Shown in pieces: positions 39,512-48,914 of a stretch of DNA of 64,000 nucleotides. The translations under genes were made by a program, and so were the position numbers. The stretch lies in NCBI RefSeq assembly GCF_005280735.1, contig NZ_CP040077.1, forward strand, positions 4,464,001-4,528,000, in the 5' to 3' direction. Under the pieces are notes generated by a model that did no database searches, was not told the origin of the DNA, and saw nothing but the letters and a program-made list of their open reading frames with translations. The stretch is from Trinickia violacea. GTDB lineage: Bacteria; Pseudomonadota; Gammaproteobacteria; Burkholderiales; Burkholderiaceae. Every line of letters starts with the position of its first letter. Position 1 is the stretch's first letter.

Positions 39512-42135
39512 CCCTGCTCTCCGTTTAATGTTGAATCCCATTTCAACTTGCATGGTGAACATCCTTGATTGACTATGGTAAAAGCGCGTTTCGCTGCATC
39601 TCCTCTGCGATTAAGCTCCTTTAGGGCAGGGTTGATTTTTCGTGTAACCCCTTTTACATCATTGACGTCAGCGGACTGACTAATGAAATGAGTGCTCCAG
39701 TACCAAACTGAGGACTCGGTTGCAATGTGCCTGTCATTCTCGACCTTTAGGGGATCGGAGACAACATCGATACCACTCGAAATTTTGTACCGCTCATAAT
39801 TCTCATGCCATGTTAGATGTAGCAATCCTCTCCCTCGATAGTCGACGGACGGGTTTGATGCATCGCCAAACAACACAATCCCGAGTTCCGAATCGTTTTT
39901 TATTAAATTTGATTTAGCATATTGTTCGATCTGCAACTGCGACCACGTCGGATACAAACGTCTCAATCCAGCCGTAAGAGCACTTCTATAGGTATTCCAC
40001 AAGCGGTTACCGTCTGTGTATCGCAGATTTTCGTGGAACCTTGTGAATCCAGTACATTCAACCTCACACTGACCAAAGAAATGAGCAACCCTGTGGCAAG
40101 TATTAATATCGTATTTTTCAAAAGCCGAATTTAATTCCGGAGCGAATCCATCTGCGTCATCGTCCGTAATTCCGGAAAAGATGCTCTTAAGAATTTTCGA
40201 CGTAACAGTCAGAGTAACTCCGCAATGTATGCAGGAGAGTTGAGATCGGACCTCAAAATTGGCTACTAGGCTGACGGGATGAATATGAAAAACCTCCGCC
40301 CCCGGGAAACCAGGAACACCAGCCTTCACCTCATCCCACCACGCCAGCTTTTCGATCCGCTTCTGCTCTTCCTCGTGCTGCGGTTTCGGCCCCGTCTGCT
40401 TTTCCAGCTCGCTCGCCAACTGCTTCCACTTGGACGGATTCGCCCATTCGCTCTCATGCTTCACGATCAGGCGCGATGCCGCCTGCATCAGCCACGGATA
40501 GCCGCCTCGTTCGGTCCTCGACAGCGTGCAAAGCTCATCTGCCGCCTGTCTGCCGTCACCCTTCGTGAACAGCGCGTCGTACACGCTCAGCATCAACGGG
40601 CTCAGCTTAGAACGCGACGCTGCGGCGGCGACTTCGGCATGGCTCGCGTAGTCGATCCAATCCCGGGTGGTCGCGAAGATCGTATGCGCCGGGTCGCAAG
40701 CGCCTTCGATGCACTTGAAGTCAATCCACTTCTGCGCAAATTCGCATGTGACTCGTCCGCCATCATGATTGAACTCACGCACCCAGCCTTCGATCGGATT
40801 GCCGAGTACGCCCGCACTGTCGACTCGCCACCAATTCGCTTTTCGCTTGAAAAGCCGGTCTGGCTCCTTCTCCGTGAATGGCTGGTCTTTGCCGCGCCCT
40901 AACTCCGCGAGCGCGTAGACCTGAACGACGTCCGTCTTTCTCGACTGCGGGTCCGCGCCTTTGACGAACGTGTCGCCATTGCGCTGGAACAGCGTCGTGT
41001 TCGGCCCAATCCGCAGGATGGTCGGATCGGCAGGCAATCCCAGCTCGTCCCAATCTTCCTTGTGCGGACTATGCTGCAAGACCCAGCCGCGCCCTTGTTC
41101 GATGAACGATTTGATGCTGTCGTCGCAGAACACTTCGAGGTGCACCATCCGGGTCCCGCTCGTGCATTGGTTCAGCGAATCGTAACGACCGAGGTGACCG
41201 ATCAACTCGCCGGCCTTGATCGGAATGCCGGCCCCTTCCGTATCGTCAGGCCGGCAAACCGCCGATGCCGTGACAATCACCCGGTCGAACGCCGAATCCT
41301 CCGGCGTGATCTCATTGACGAGCGGCCCACCGTTTTCCTGGCCCAAATAAATCCATCCGCCGATCGCATCCAACGGCGAAACAAAGCTCCCCGTAACAGG
41401 CACGGACAGCTCCGCTCCGTGCACGTCTTTGACTTGTCCCCAACCTTTTTCCAGCTTCCCGGTACTGACGGTTGCTCCCTGCGGGAGGATGCCGATCGCG
41501 TTGCCTTTCGACGACGGCCCGCTACGCACCCGCAGCCCTTGCTGCCCCTTGCCTGCGGCCTGTCCCTGCTTGCCGGTCAAAGGCTTGTCCTGAGCAAATT
41601 CCGTCACCCGCCACTGCTTTGGCCAATACGCCGGCTTCTCGCGCTTCGGCAAATTCGCGTAGTCCTCGTAGGACATGAGATGCATGTACAGGCTGTAGAA
41701 CGTCAGCGTCGTGCCCTTCGGAAACTCCATCGTGTGGCGCACCAGCGTAAAGCCCGTGCTGTACGGCGCCGGAACGAGTGCCTGGTTGCCAGTGGCGGAA
41801 ATCTCGCTCACCGGATAGGCACGATCGATCCGGTATGCGATGACGTGTCCATCGGCAATGCAGCGCACGCCTGCGTCGAGATCGAGCGATTGGCCTGCGC
41901 CGGCCTCGGTGATATGTATCCCGCCGTGCCACATTCCCGTGCGGCTCACCAGATACGAGCCAGTTGGTTCACGCTCGGCCAGCAGCCGATAGATGTCGTG
42001 CTCGTCGGTGAATCGGGCGGACGTCTCCGATTTTCCTTGCTTGCTTTGCCCTTTGCGCAGGAAGGGAAAGGCGAACGGCAACAGCTTCAATTTGAGGGTT
42101 TGTTGTGCTTTCTTCGGTGCAGGTTGGGTCGTCAT
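39508..42135 (-). CDS. Multidomain peptidoglycan hydrolase, candidate T6SS-type GH19 effector
   Basis: An 875-residue protein without a signal peptide. Residues about 65-170 plus a later segment near 335 look like a degenerate M23 peptidase fold (WHGGIHI, YSLYMHL, MVHLEVF). An SH3-like stretch lies near 200-235 (LRVRSGPSSKGNAIGILPQG). The C-terminal 230 residues are a GH19 lysozyme/chitinase domain: VAHFFGQCEVECTGF with the catalytic Glu near residue 693, HENLRYTDGNRLW, and YRGRGLLHLTWHENYERY near 765. A linker rich in WWDEV...FHIHP precedes it, as in other Burkholderia cell-wall effectors. G+C falls from about 70% (41521-41580) to 37% (40081-40140) at this domain. No VgrG, Hcp or PAAR gene is in the window. 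Confidence 0.78.
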   Translation of the reverse strand: MTTQPAPKKAQQTLKLKLLPFAFPFLRKGQSKQGKSETSARFTDEHDIYRLLAEREPTGSYLVSRTGMWHGGIHITEAGAGQSLDLDAGVRCIADGHVIAYRIDRAYPVSEISATGNQALVPAPYSTGFTLVRHTMEFPKGTTLTFYSLYMHLMSYEDYANLPKREKPAYWPKQWRVTEFAQDKPLTGKQGQAAGKGQQGLRVRSGPSSKGNAIGILPQGATVSTGKLEKGWGQVKDVHGAELSVPVTGSFVSPLDAIGGWIYLGQENGGPLVNEITPEDSAFDRVIVTASAVCRPDDTEGAGIPIKAGELIGHLGRYDSLNQCTSGTRMVHLEVFCDDSIKSFIEQGRGWVLQHSPHKEDWDELGLPADPTILRIGPNTTLFQRNGDTFVKGADPQSRKTDVVQVYALAELGRGKDQPFTEKEPDRLFKRKANWWRVDSAGVLGNPIEGWVREFNHDGGRVTCEFAQKWIDFKCIEGACDPAHTIFATTRDWIDYASHAEVAAAASRSKLSPLMLSVYDALFTKGDGRQAADELCTLSRTERGGYPWLMQAASRLIVKHESEWANPSKWKQLASELEKQTGPKPQHEEEQKRIEKLAWWDEVKAGVPGFPGAEVFHIHPVSLVANFEVRSQLSCIHCGVTLTVTSKILKSIFSGITDDDADGFAPELNSAFEKYDINTCHRVAHFFGQCEVECTGFTRFHENLRYTDGNRLWNTYRSALTAGLRRLYPTWSQLQIEQYAKSNLIKNDSELGIVLFGDASNPSVDYRGRGLLHLTWHENYERYKISSGIDVVSDPLKVENDRHIATESSVWYWSTHFISQSADVNDVKGVTRKINPALKELNRRGDAAKRAFTIVNQGCSPCKLKWDSTLNGEQG

Positions 42136-42375
42136 GATCCGTTTACTTGTCCCTTATTCGGCAATCCCGCTCATGAACGGCTACTAGAACTAGCGGGAAA
42201 ACGGTAGGTCGGCCACGGTAACTATTGCGAACACCTTGGCTATCCATAGAAAAAGGACGAATTTGACAGAACAAACCCACAATCCGACATCGGAATAATC
42301 CGAAAAGCACCCTCAGCATTTCTAAGCAAAGTGGGTGAACGTAGACGTTTATCTCCACTGCTTCCCCAAAACACC

Positions 42376-42398
42376 GAGGGCCGCATTCGCGGCCCTCG
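42376..42398 (-). terminator. Terminator hairpin of the hydantoinase operon
   Basis: gagggccgc and gcggccctc pair perfectly around attc. On the minus strand the stem lies 25 bases after the cupin stop and is followed by ggtgtttt. Confidence 0.8.
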
Positions 42399-42422
42399 TT
42401 TCCCAAGCTCTGCAAGAGACGT

Positions 42423-42806
42423 TCACACGTTCTGCACAAACATATACTGCTTCGTCACCTTCTCGCTCACTTCGAACACCCCCCGAAACCCCTGCGGCAC
42501 GAACACCGCATCGCCAGGCCCGAACGGCTTGCGCATCCCTTCATCGGACACGATCGCCCCCGTGCCTGATATCACGTGAAAGAACTCATACTGCCCCGCC
42601 GGGAATTCGACCCGCCAAGCCCCTTCAGTACCGCTCCAAATACCGCTCGACACCTTCCCATCCGCGCTTTCGAAATGCGGCCAGTCGCGCCGATCAGGGT
42701 CGCCGCGCAGCAGGCGTCCAGGCGCGAGCGTCAACTGCACGCCGTCGCCTTCGGGCAGGTTGAAGCAATGACTTTCGATCGGACTGTTCGTCAGGGTCAA
42801 AGACAT
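42423..42806 (-). CDS. Cupin-domain protein
   Basis: A 127-residue single-domain cupin of the DUF861/EutQ-like type. Strand pairs carry the expected pattern: WRVEFPAGQYEFFHVISGTG and FGPGDAVFVPQGFRGVFE. The usual His cluster is reduced to one His and Glu in YEFFHV, so metal binding is uncertain. It is the last gene of the hydantoinase operon, 38 bases after HyuB. Small cupins in such operons may be isomerases or hydrolases of ring-opened intermediates, or regulators. Confidence 0.82.
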   Translation of the reverse strand: MSLTLTNSPIESHCFNLPEGDGVQLTLAPGRLLRGDPDRRDWPHFESADGKVSSGIWSGTEGAWRVEFPAGQYEFFHVISGTGAIVSDEGMRKPFGPGDAVFVPQGFRGVFEVSEKVTKQYMFVQNV

Positions 42807-42843
42807 CGGTCAGCTCTCTTTCTCTTGATGGTTTCAAAAACGT

Positions 42844-44841
42844 TCAACTCGACTTCGCCTGCCGAAGCTCGGGCCACGACGCGCATAACTCCGCGAAAAT
42901 CTCATCGATCGCTGCCGCGCCGTCGTTGATCGCAACACGCGCATCGAGCGCATCGAAGATCCGATGCTTGATGAAGTACCGCCACTGCACCGGCACGCCA
43001 GCCAAAATACGCGTGAGCGCGGCATACCGCTCGCGCGTCCATTTCGCTTCGAACGCACTGCGGTAAGGTCCGAAGTCGAACGCCGGCATCTCGCCATCAC
43101 GCGCCGCGACCTGCGCCCGCTCGCGCAACACCGCCGTCTCTGCGGCGTCGATTTCACCGTCGGCCAGCGCCACCGCATACACCTCGCGCGCCTCCCGTTC
43201 GGTGACATATCCACGCAGCACGTCATCGCGCACACGCTCGGCATCGCGTTCGATCGGCAATCCATAGCCGCCCGCCCCCGCGCCCTCCAGACGAATCACA
43301 TCGCCCGGATTGCAGATCACGAGATCGGTGTTGCCGAGCGGCTCCTCATTCGGCGCGCCCGGATTCTTCGTAAAGCGCGCGTTCGCACCCGCATGGCCGC
43401 CGCGCACGCCCCACGACGCGAAGTGCGTGCGGTCGCGATTGCGCGCGGTGACGAGCGTGTTCGGCGAGAACACCTGGAACTCCATCACGAGCCCCTGTCC
43501 CCCGCGGAATTTGCCTGCGCCGCCCGAGCCGGGCGAGACGCCGTAGCGCGTGATGCGGATCGGCACCTCGGCCTCGTTGATTTCGACCGGCGTATTGCGC
43601 AGGAACGCATTGTTCGCACCCGAGCCGTCTTCGCCGTCGTCGAACGGCATGCCGCCCGCGCCACCGCCGATCGGCCCGATCGACGCCATCACCGTGCCGC
43701 CCTCTTTGTTCATCGTCTTCACACTGAGGATCGACAGGCCGCCGGCCGGGCACGCCGCAAGCCGTTCGGGAATCGCCTGCGAAAACGCGCCGAACGTCAG
43801 CAGATGCAGCAGCTTGCACGTGAGGCTGCGCATGCCCACGGCCGCCGGACGCTGCGCATTGACGACGCTGCCTTCGGGCAGCACGCAGCGCGCGGCGCGC
43901 AGCAGGCCGCTGTTGAGCAGGATCTCCGGATTCAGCGTGTACAGCACATAGACGAAGCCGACGAGCGCCAGCGCGTGCCGCTCGCGTCCGCCGGTCGGAA
44001 TGTTCAGCGACGACTGCAGTTGCGGATCGCTGCCCGTGTAATCGAACTCGACGCTGCCGTCGCGAATACGCAGCGTGAGCGCGACACGCATCGGCTTGCC
44101 GCGCACCGAGTCTTCGTCGGCGTACTCGGCGAAGCAGTACTCGCCGTCGGGAATGCCGCGCAAGATCGTGTGCGCCTGCTCCTCCGAATAGTCGAGCAGC
44201 GCACGCATGCCGGCCTTGAAGCCGTCGATGCCGAAGCGCTCGATGATCTCGAGCACGCGCCGCTCGCCCGTATGCAGCGACGCGAACTGCGCATGCAAAT
44301 CGCCGACGTTCTGCGCGGGCACGCGCACGTTCGCCGCCATCACGCGCAGCAGCGCTTCGTCGAGCACGCCTTGGCGCACGATCTTGGTCGGCGGAAAGCG
44401 GATGCCCTCCTGCTCGATTTCGGTCAGCGTGCGCGAGAGCGACGCGGGCACGGCGCCGCCCATGTCGGTGTTATGGATGTGGCCGCCGACAAAGCAGACG
44501 ATCTCACCTTCGTAGAACACCGGCTTCCACAGCACGATGTCGGGCGTGTGCGTCGCGACGAAACCGCTGTAAGCGTCGTTCGTCATGCCGATGTCGCCCG
44601 GCTCGTAGTGGTCGATCATGCCGATCACGGGGCCATAGTCGAGGCCGACGTACCACGTCGCGCCGAGCGTCTTCGGCGACGCGAACGTGTGGCCCTCCGG
44701 CGTCATGATTGCGCACGAGAAGTCTTCGGTCTCTTTGACGAACGTCGAGTGCGCGGTGCGCACGAGCGTGTAGGCCATGCTTTCCGCGGCGGCCACGCAG
44801 TAGTTCGCGAAGATCTGCAGCACGGACTTGTCGAAAGGCAT
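42844..44841 (-). CDS. hyuB: Hydantoinase/oxoprolinase B subunit
   Basis: A 665-residue cytosolic subunit of the HyuB/N-methylhydantoinase B family. Typical segments are VCFVGGHIHNTDMGGAVPAS, GDIGMTNDAYSGFVATHTPD and GSGGAGKFRGGQGLVMEF. Together with the A subunit it forms an ATP-dependent amidase that opens 5-membered cyclic ureas or lactams (N-methylhydantoin, 5-oxoproline) or related carboxylases. It lies 13 bases downstream of HyuA. The long C-terminal region (about residues 540-665) shows nothing else recognisable. The substrate is not certain. Confidence 0.9.
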   Translation of the reverse strand: MPFDKSVLQIFANYCVAAAESMAYTLVRTAHSTFVKETEDFSCAIMTPEGHTFASPKTLGATWYVGLDYGPVIGMIDHYEPGDIGMTNDAYSGFVATHTPDIVLWKPVFYEGEIVCFVGGHIHNTDMGGAVPASLSRTLTEIEQEGIRFPPTKIVRQGVLDEALLRVMAANVRVPAQNVGDLHAQFASLHTGERRVLEIIERFGIDGFKAGMRALLDYSEEQAHTILRGIPDGEYCFAEYADEDSVRGKPMRVALTLRIRDGSVEFDYTGSDPQLQSSLNIPTGGRERHALALVGFVYVLYTLNPEILLNSGLLRAARCVLPEGSVVNAQRPAAVGMRSLTCKLLHLLTFGAFSQAIPERLAACPAGGLSILSVKTMNKEGGTVMASIGPIGGGAGGMPFDDGEDGSGANNAFLRNTPVEINEAEVPIRITRYGVSPGSGGAGKFRGGQGLVMEFQVFSPNTLVTARNRDRTHFASWGVRGGHAGANARFTKNPGAPNEEPLGNTDLVICNPGDVIRLEGAGAGGYGLPIERDAERVRDDVLRGYVTEREAREVYAVALADGEIDAAETAVLRERAQVAARDGEMPAFDFGPYRSAFEAKWTRERYAALTRILAGVPVQWRYFIKHRIFDALDARVAINDGAAAIDEIFAELCASWPELRQAKSS

Positions 44842-44854
44842 TCGCGGCTCCGGG

Positions 44855-46918
44855 TTAGTTCGTGCGGACTTGGGTGAGGATCAGATTGCCGTACGGGTCG
44901 ACCTGGCCCGAGAAGCCTGGCAGTACGCAGGTCGTGCAGTCGTCCTGCGCGATCACGGCGGGGCCTTCGAGGCGCTGTCCGGCGAGCAGCTTCGAGCGAT
45001 GGAATAGCGCGGCATCGTGGAACGCGCCGTCCATCCAGACTTTCACGCGTGCATCGGGGACGGCGGGTTCGTCGCTGGCCGCGATCGGGCGCAGCGCAGG
45101 CTTCGGCGTTTGCGAGGCGATCACCAAGCGCAGTGCGACGACCTGGATCTTTGCGTGCGCGTCGCTGTGGCCGTAAAGGCGCGCATGCTCGCGATGGAAC
45201 GCGTCGCTCAAGGCGCCGAGGTCCTGGGTTTCGAGCCACGCCATGTCGAGCATCGTGTCGATTTCGAACGATTGGCCCTTGTAGCGCATGTCGGCGGAAA
45301 CGGAGACGGTCACGCGGGCCTCGCTGAATGCATCGGCGCCGCCGGCTTCACCGGCCAACCACGCCCGCGCCGCCGCATCGAGCGTGCGCGCATCGTCGCG
45401 CAATTGCTTAAGAGACGCCGCATCGAGGTCGTAGTACGTCGTCTTCACGAAGTCGTTCTTCGTATCGGCGATCAAGCCGCCGAGCGCGCTCAGCACGCCG
45501 GGCGTCACCGGCACGACGATCTGCTCCATGCCGAGCGCCCGCGCGAAGTAGCACGCGAGCATCGGACCCGCGCCGCCGAACGGCAGCAGCGAGAACATGC
45601 GCGGATCGATGCCGAAGCGCGACACGATCCGGCTCACGCCCGCGTACATCCCCGACACGGAGACATCGACGATCGCCTCCGCCGTCTTGTAGGGATCGGC
45701 GCCGAGGCGCTGCGCCAAGGCATCGATCGCGCGGCACGCGGCGTCGTGATCGACCTTCACCGAGTTGTAGCCGAGGCTCGCGTTGCCGATCACGCCCATC
45801 ACCGCGAACGCATCGGTGATCGTCGCACGCGTGCCGCCGCGTCCGTAGCAGACGGGCCCCGGGTTGGAGCCCGCGCTTTCGGGGCCGACCTTGAGCACGC
45901 CGAAGTCGTCGACCCAGGCGATCGAGCCGCCGCCGTCGCCGATCGACGACACGGACACCGACGGAATGTGAATCTGAAAATCGCCGATATATTCGCCGGT
46001 CGCGTACTGCGGCTCGCCGTCGACGATCAGCGCGACGTCGGCCGTGGTGCCGCCGATGTCGAGGCTCATGCAGTGCTTCAAGCCGCACAGCTGCGCGACG
46101 TAAGCCGCGCCGATCACACCCGACGCGGTCCCCGAAAGAATCATCTGCACGCAGTTGGTCTTGCCGGCCTCGGCGCTCATCACGCCGCCGTTCGACTTCG
46201 TGACCTTCATGTCGGCGGCGATGCCGGTCTCGCGCAACGCGCGCTGCAGCGACGACAGGTAGTGCGCGACCTTGGGCTGCACATAGCCGCCGATGACAGC
46301 CGTCGACGTGCGCTCGTATTCTCGGATGATCGGCCACACATCGCTCGAGCACGACACGAACAGCCCCGGCATTTCGCGCTCGAGAATCGCCTTCACTTCA
46401 TGCTCGTGCGACGGGTTGCGATACGCATGCAGCAGCGCAACGACCACGCCTTCGCATCCGGCGCGGCGCAATCCGGCGAGTGCTTCGAGCACGCTCGCTT
46501 CGTCGACCGCTGTCTCTTCGGTACCGTCCGCCGCGAGCCGCTCGACGACGCCGAACACGCGCTCGCGCGGCACCAGCGGCGCGGGGCGCTTCGAAAACAG
46601 GTTGTACATATCCGGCCCCTTGAGGCGCGCGATGTCGAGCACGTCCTCGAAGTGGCGCGTCGTGATGAGGCCAAGGCGCAAGCCCTTGCGCTGCACGACC
46701 GCGTTCACGCCGACCGTCGTGCCGTGCGTGAAATAGGCGACGTCATGAGGATCGATTCCGTAGCGCTCGGCCAAGCCCTCCATGCCGCGCAGCACTTCGG
46801 CGCCGGGGCTGTCGGGCCGCGAGAACACTTTGAGCGTTTGCAGCTCGCCTGTCTGGTCGTTTAGCACTGCGAAATCGGCGAACGACCCGCCGATGTCCAC
46901 GCCGATTCTCATGCCCAT
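44855..46918 (-). CDS. hyuA: Hydantoinase/oxoprolinase A subunit
   Basis: A 687-residue ATP-binding subunit with an actin/hexokinase-like fold. The N-terminal phosphate loop is GVDIGGSFADFAVL, and a second lies at SLDIGGTTADVALI. It partners HyuB encoded directly downstream, and is preceded by a dipeptide-type ABC transporter in the same operon. The transporter probably imports the cyclic amide or a peptide-like precursor. The start could be this ATG or the one two codons later (MGMRIG). Confidence 0.9.
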   Translation of the reverse strand: MGMRIGVDIGGSFADFAVLNDQTGELQTLKVFSRPDSPGAEVLRGMEGLAERYGIDPHDVAYFTHGTTVGVNAVVQRKGLRLGLITTRHFEDVLDIARLKGPDMYNLFSKRPAPLVPRERVFGVVERLAADGTEETAVDEASVLEALAGLRRAGCEGVVVALLHAYRNPSHEHEVKAILEREMPGLFVSCSSDVWPIIREYERTSTAVIGGYVQPKVAHYLSSLQRALRETGIAADMKVTKSNGGVMSAEAGKTNCVQMILSGTASGVIGAAYVAQLCGLKHCMSLDIGGTTADVALIVDGEPQYATGEYIGDFQIHIPSVSVSSIGDGGGSIAWVDDFGVLKVGPESAGSNPGPVCYGRGGTRATITDAFAVMGVIGNASLGYNSVKVDHDAACRAIDALAQRLGADPYKTAEAIVDVSVSGMYAGVSRIVSRFGIDPRMFSLLPFGGAGPMLACYFARALGMEQIVVPVTPGVLSALGGLIADTKNDFVKTTYYDLDAASLKQLRDDARTLDAAARAWLAGEAGGADAFSEARVTVSVSADMRYKGQSFEIDTMLDMAWLETQDLGALSDAFHREHARLYGHSDAHAKIQVVALRLVIASQTPKPALRPIAASDEPAVPDARVKVWMDGAFHDAALFHRSKLLAGQRLEGPAVIAQDDCTTCVLPGFSGQVDPYGNLILTQVRTN

Positions 46919-47002
46919 GCAGGTTCCTTGTTCCCGGCTTGTTGATGAGGCGGTGCGTCGACGCGCTATCGAGCAGCAAGCGTCAACGCACCGCTCGACA
47001 CG

Positions 47003-48913
47003 TCACGCCACCGTTCGCTCGCGCGCCACCGACACCTGTTGCAGCGTCACGAGATCGGCCTCCGAGCGATGGCACAGCACCTCGGCGCCATTCGACAGCT
47101 GCCGCTTGGCGGGCGCCGTCGTGTTGCACAGGCCGTCGATCCGCAGCGGACAGCGGCCGAGGAACGTGCACAGCTCGCTGTGATCGGCCTTGCTGCCGAT
47201 CGGCGGCAACTCGCCATGGCAGCGCTCGCTGGCCTCGTCGAGCCAGCCGGTGCGCAGTTCCGGTGCCGACGAGATCAGCAGATCTGCGTACGGATGGAAC
47301 GGCGGCGCACACAGCGCCGTGCGGTCGCCCGCCTCGACGCGATGGCCCGCGTACAGCACGACGATGTCGTCGCTGATCGCCCGCATCTTGCCGATGTCGT
47401 GAGTAATGAAGAGGTACGACACGCCAAGCTTCTTCTGCAGATCGGCGAGCAGATCGAGAATCGCCGCGCCGACCACCGTGTCGAGCGCCGAAGTCACCTC
47501 GTCGCAGAGAATCAGATCGGGCTCGGCGGCGAGCGCACGCGCGAGGTTGATGCGCTGCTTCTGGCCACCCGACAACTCACCCGACTTGCGCGCCGCCAGC
47601 GCCGCCGGCAGCCGCACAAGATCGAGCAGCTCGGCCACGCGGCGCCGCGCCTTCTCGCCCTTCATGCCGTGATAGAACGCGAGCGGCCGCGACAGGATCT
47701 GCTCGACCGTATGCACCGGGTTCAGCGCGGTGTCGGCGTTCTGGAACACGATCTGGATGCGGCGGAACTGCTCCTTCGTGCGCTGTTCGAGCCGCGCGGG
47801 CATCGGTTCGCCGTCGAGCAGCAATTGGCCGCCCGCGACCGGCACGAGCCCCGCGATCACCTTCGCGAGCGTCGTCTTGCCGGAGCCCGATTCGCCGATC
47901 ACGCCGACCGTCTTGCCGCGCTCGATCACGAGATCGACGTCGTCGAGAATGCGCGCGGCGGGCAGCCCTTTCGCGTCGATCTTGCCGTAGCCCGCGACGA
48001 GGCGCTTCACTTCGAGCAGCGGCTTCGGCTTCGCGGGAGCAACAGCAGCAGCCACCTCCGCCTGCTCCCCCGCCCCGCTCCCGCCGCGCCGCTTCGGCGT
48101 GACCGCGGCAATCAGGCTTTGCGTGTACGGATGCGCGGGCGCATTGAGAATCTGCCCCGTGCTGCCGACTTCGCGAATCTGGCCGTCGCTCAAGACGACG
48201 ATGCGGTCGGCCATTTGCGCGACCACGGCCAGATCGTGCGACACGTAGACCGCCGTCGTGCCCAGCTCCTTCACGACGCGCTTGAACGCCTGCAGCACGT
48301 CGATCTGCGTGGTGACGTCGAGCGCGGTGGTCGGCTCGTCGAGAATCACGAGTTCCGGATCGGTGATCAGCGCCATCGCGGCGAGCAACCGCTGCAACTG
48401 ACCACCCGACACCTGGTGCGGATAGCGCTTGCCGATCTTCTCGGGCTCCGGCAGCGCGAGTGCGCGGAACAGCTCGACGGCCTTCGCCTGCGCGGCGGCC
48501 TTCGTCATCGTGCCGTGAATCAGCGCGCTTTCGATCACCTGATCCATGATCGAGCGCGCCGGGTTGAACGCCGCCGCCGCGCTCTGCGCAATGTAAGCGA
48601 CCTTGCGGCCGCGCAGCGAAGCGAGCTGCGCAGGCGAAAGCGAACGCACGTCGCAATCGCCGACGCGAATCGTTCCGCCCGCGATGCGGCAGCCGCGCCG
48701 CGCATGCCCCATCAGCGAGAGCGCGATCGTCGTCTTGCCCGAGCCCGATTCGCCGATCAGCGCGAGCACTTCGCCGCGCGCGACGGTGAAATCGATGTCG
48801 TGGACGATCGTCGTTTCGGGGCGGCCTTCACTGCTGCCGACCACGCGCAAGCCGCGCACTTCGACGAGGTTGCCGGAGAGGCTGCTCAAATTCATAGCGA
48901 GGTTCGCGGCCAT
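47003..48913 (-). CDS. Fused dipeptide/oligopeptide ABC transporter ATPase (DppD-DppF type)
   Basis: A 636-residue protein containing two complete ATPase domains. Domain 1 (about residues 15-265) has GESGSGKTTIALS, VSGGQLQRLL and LVILDEPTTALD. Domain 2 (about 310-555) has GESGSGKTTLAKV, LSGGQKQRINLARA and LILCDEVTSALD. The oligopeptide-transporter C-terminal tail with CTFLGRCPLRIDGLC follows, a cysteine-bearing motif of DppD/OppF. Most dipeptide systems use two separate proteins, so this is a natural fusion. It starts one base after the stop of the permease gene. Confidence 0.92.
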   Translation of the reverse strand: MAANLAMNLSSLSGNLVEVRGLRVVGSSEGRPETTIVHDIDFTVARGEVLALIGESGSGKTTIALSLMGHARRGCRIAGGTIRVGDCDVRSLSPAQLASLRGRKVAYIAQSAAAAFNPARSIMDQVIESALIHGTMTKAAAQAKAVELFRALALPEPEKIGKRYPHQVSGGQLQRLLAAMALITDPELVILDEPTTALDVTTQIDVLQAFKRVVKELGTTAVYVSHDLAVVAQMADRIVVLSDGQIREVGSTGQILNAPAHPYTQSLIAAVTPKRRGGSGAGEQAEVAAAVAPAKPKPLLEVKRLVAGYGKIDAKGLPAARILDDVDLVIERGKTVGVIGESGSGKTTLAKVIAGLVPVAGGQLLLDGEPMPARLEQRTKEQFRRIQIVFQNADTALNPVHTVEQILSRPLAFYHGMKGEKARRRVAELLDLVRLPAALAARKSGELSGGQKQRINLARALAAEPDLILCDEVTSALDTVVGAAILDLLADLQKKLGVSYLFITHDIGKMRAISDDIVVLYAGHRVEAGDRTALCAPPFHPYADLLISSAPELRTGWLDEASERCHGELPPIGSKADHSELCTFLGRCPLRIDGLCNTTAPAKRQLSNGAEVLCHRSEADLVTLQQVSVARERTVA

Positions 48914-48914
48914 C

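Noticed and set aside
38975..42135. A complete type VI secretion locus
   Set aside because: Only an effector/immunity-like pair is present; no VgrG, Hcp, PAAR or structural gene is in the window.
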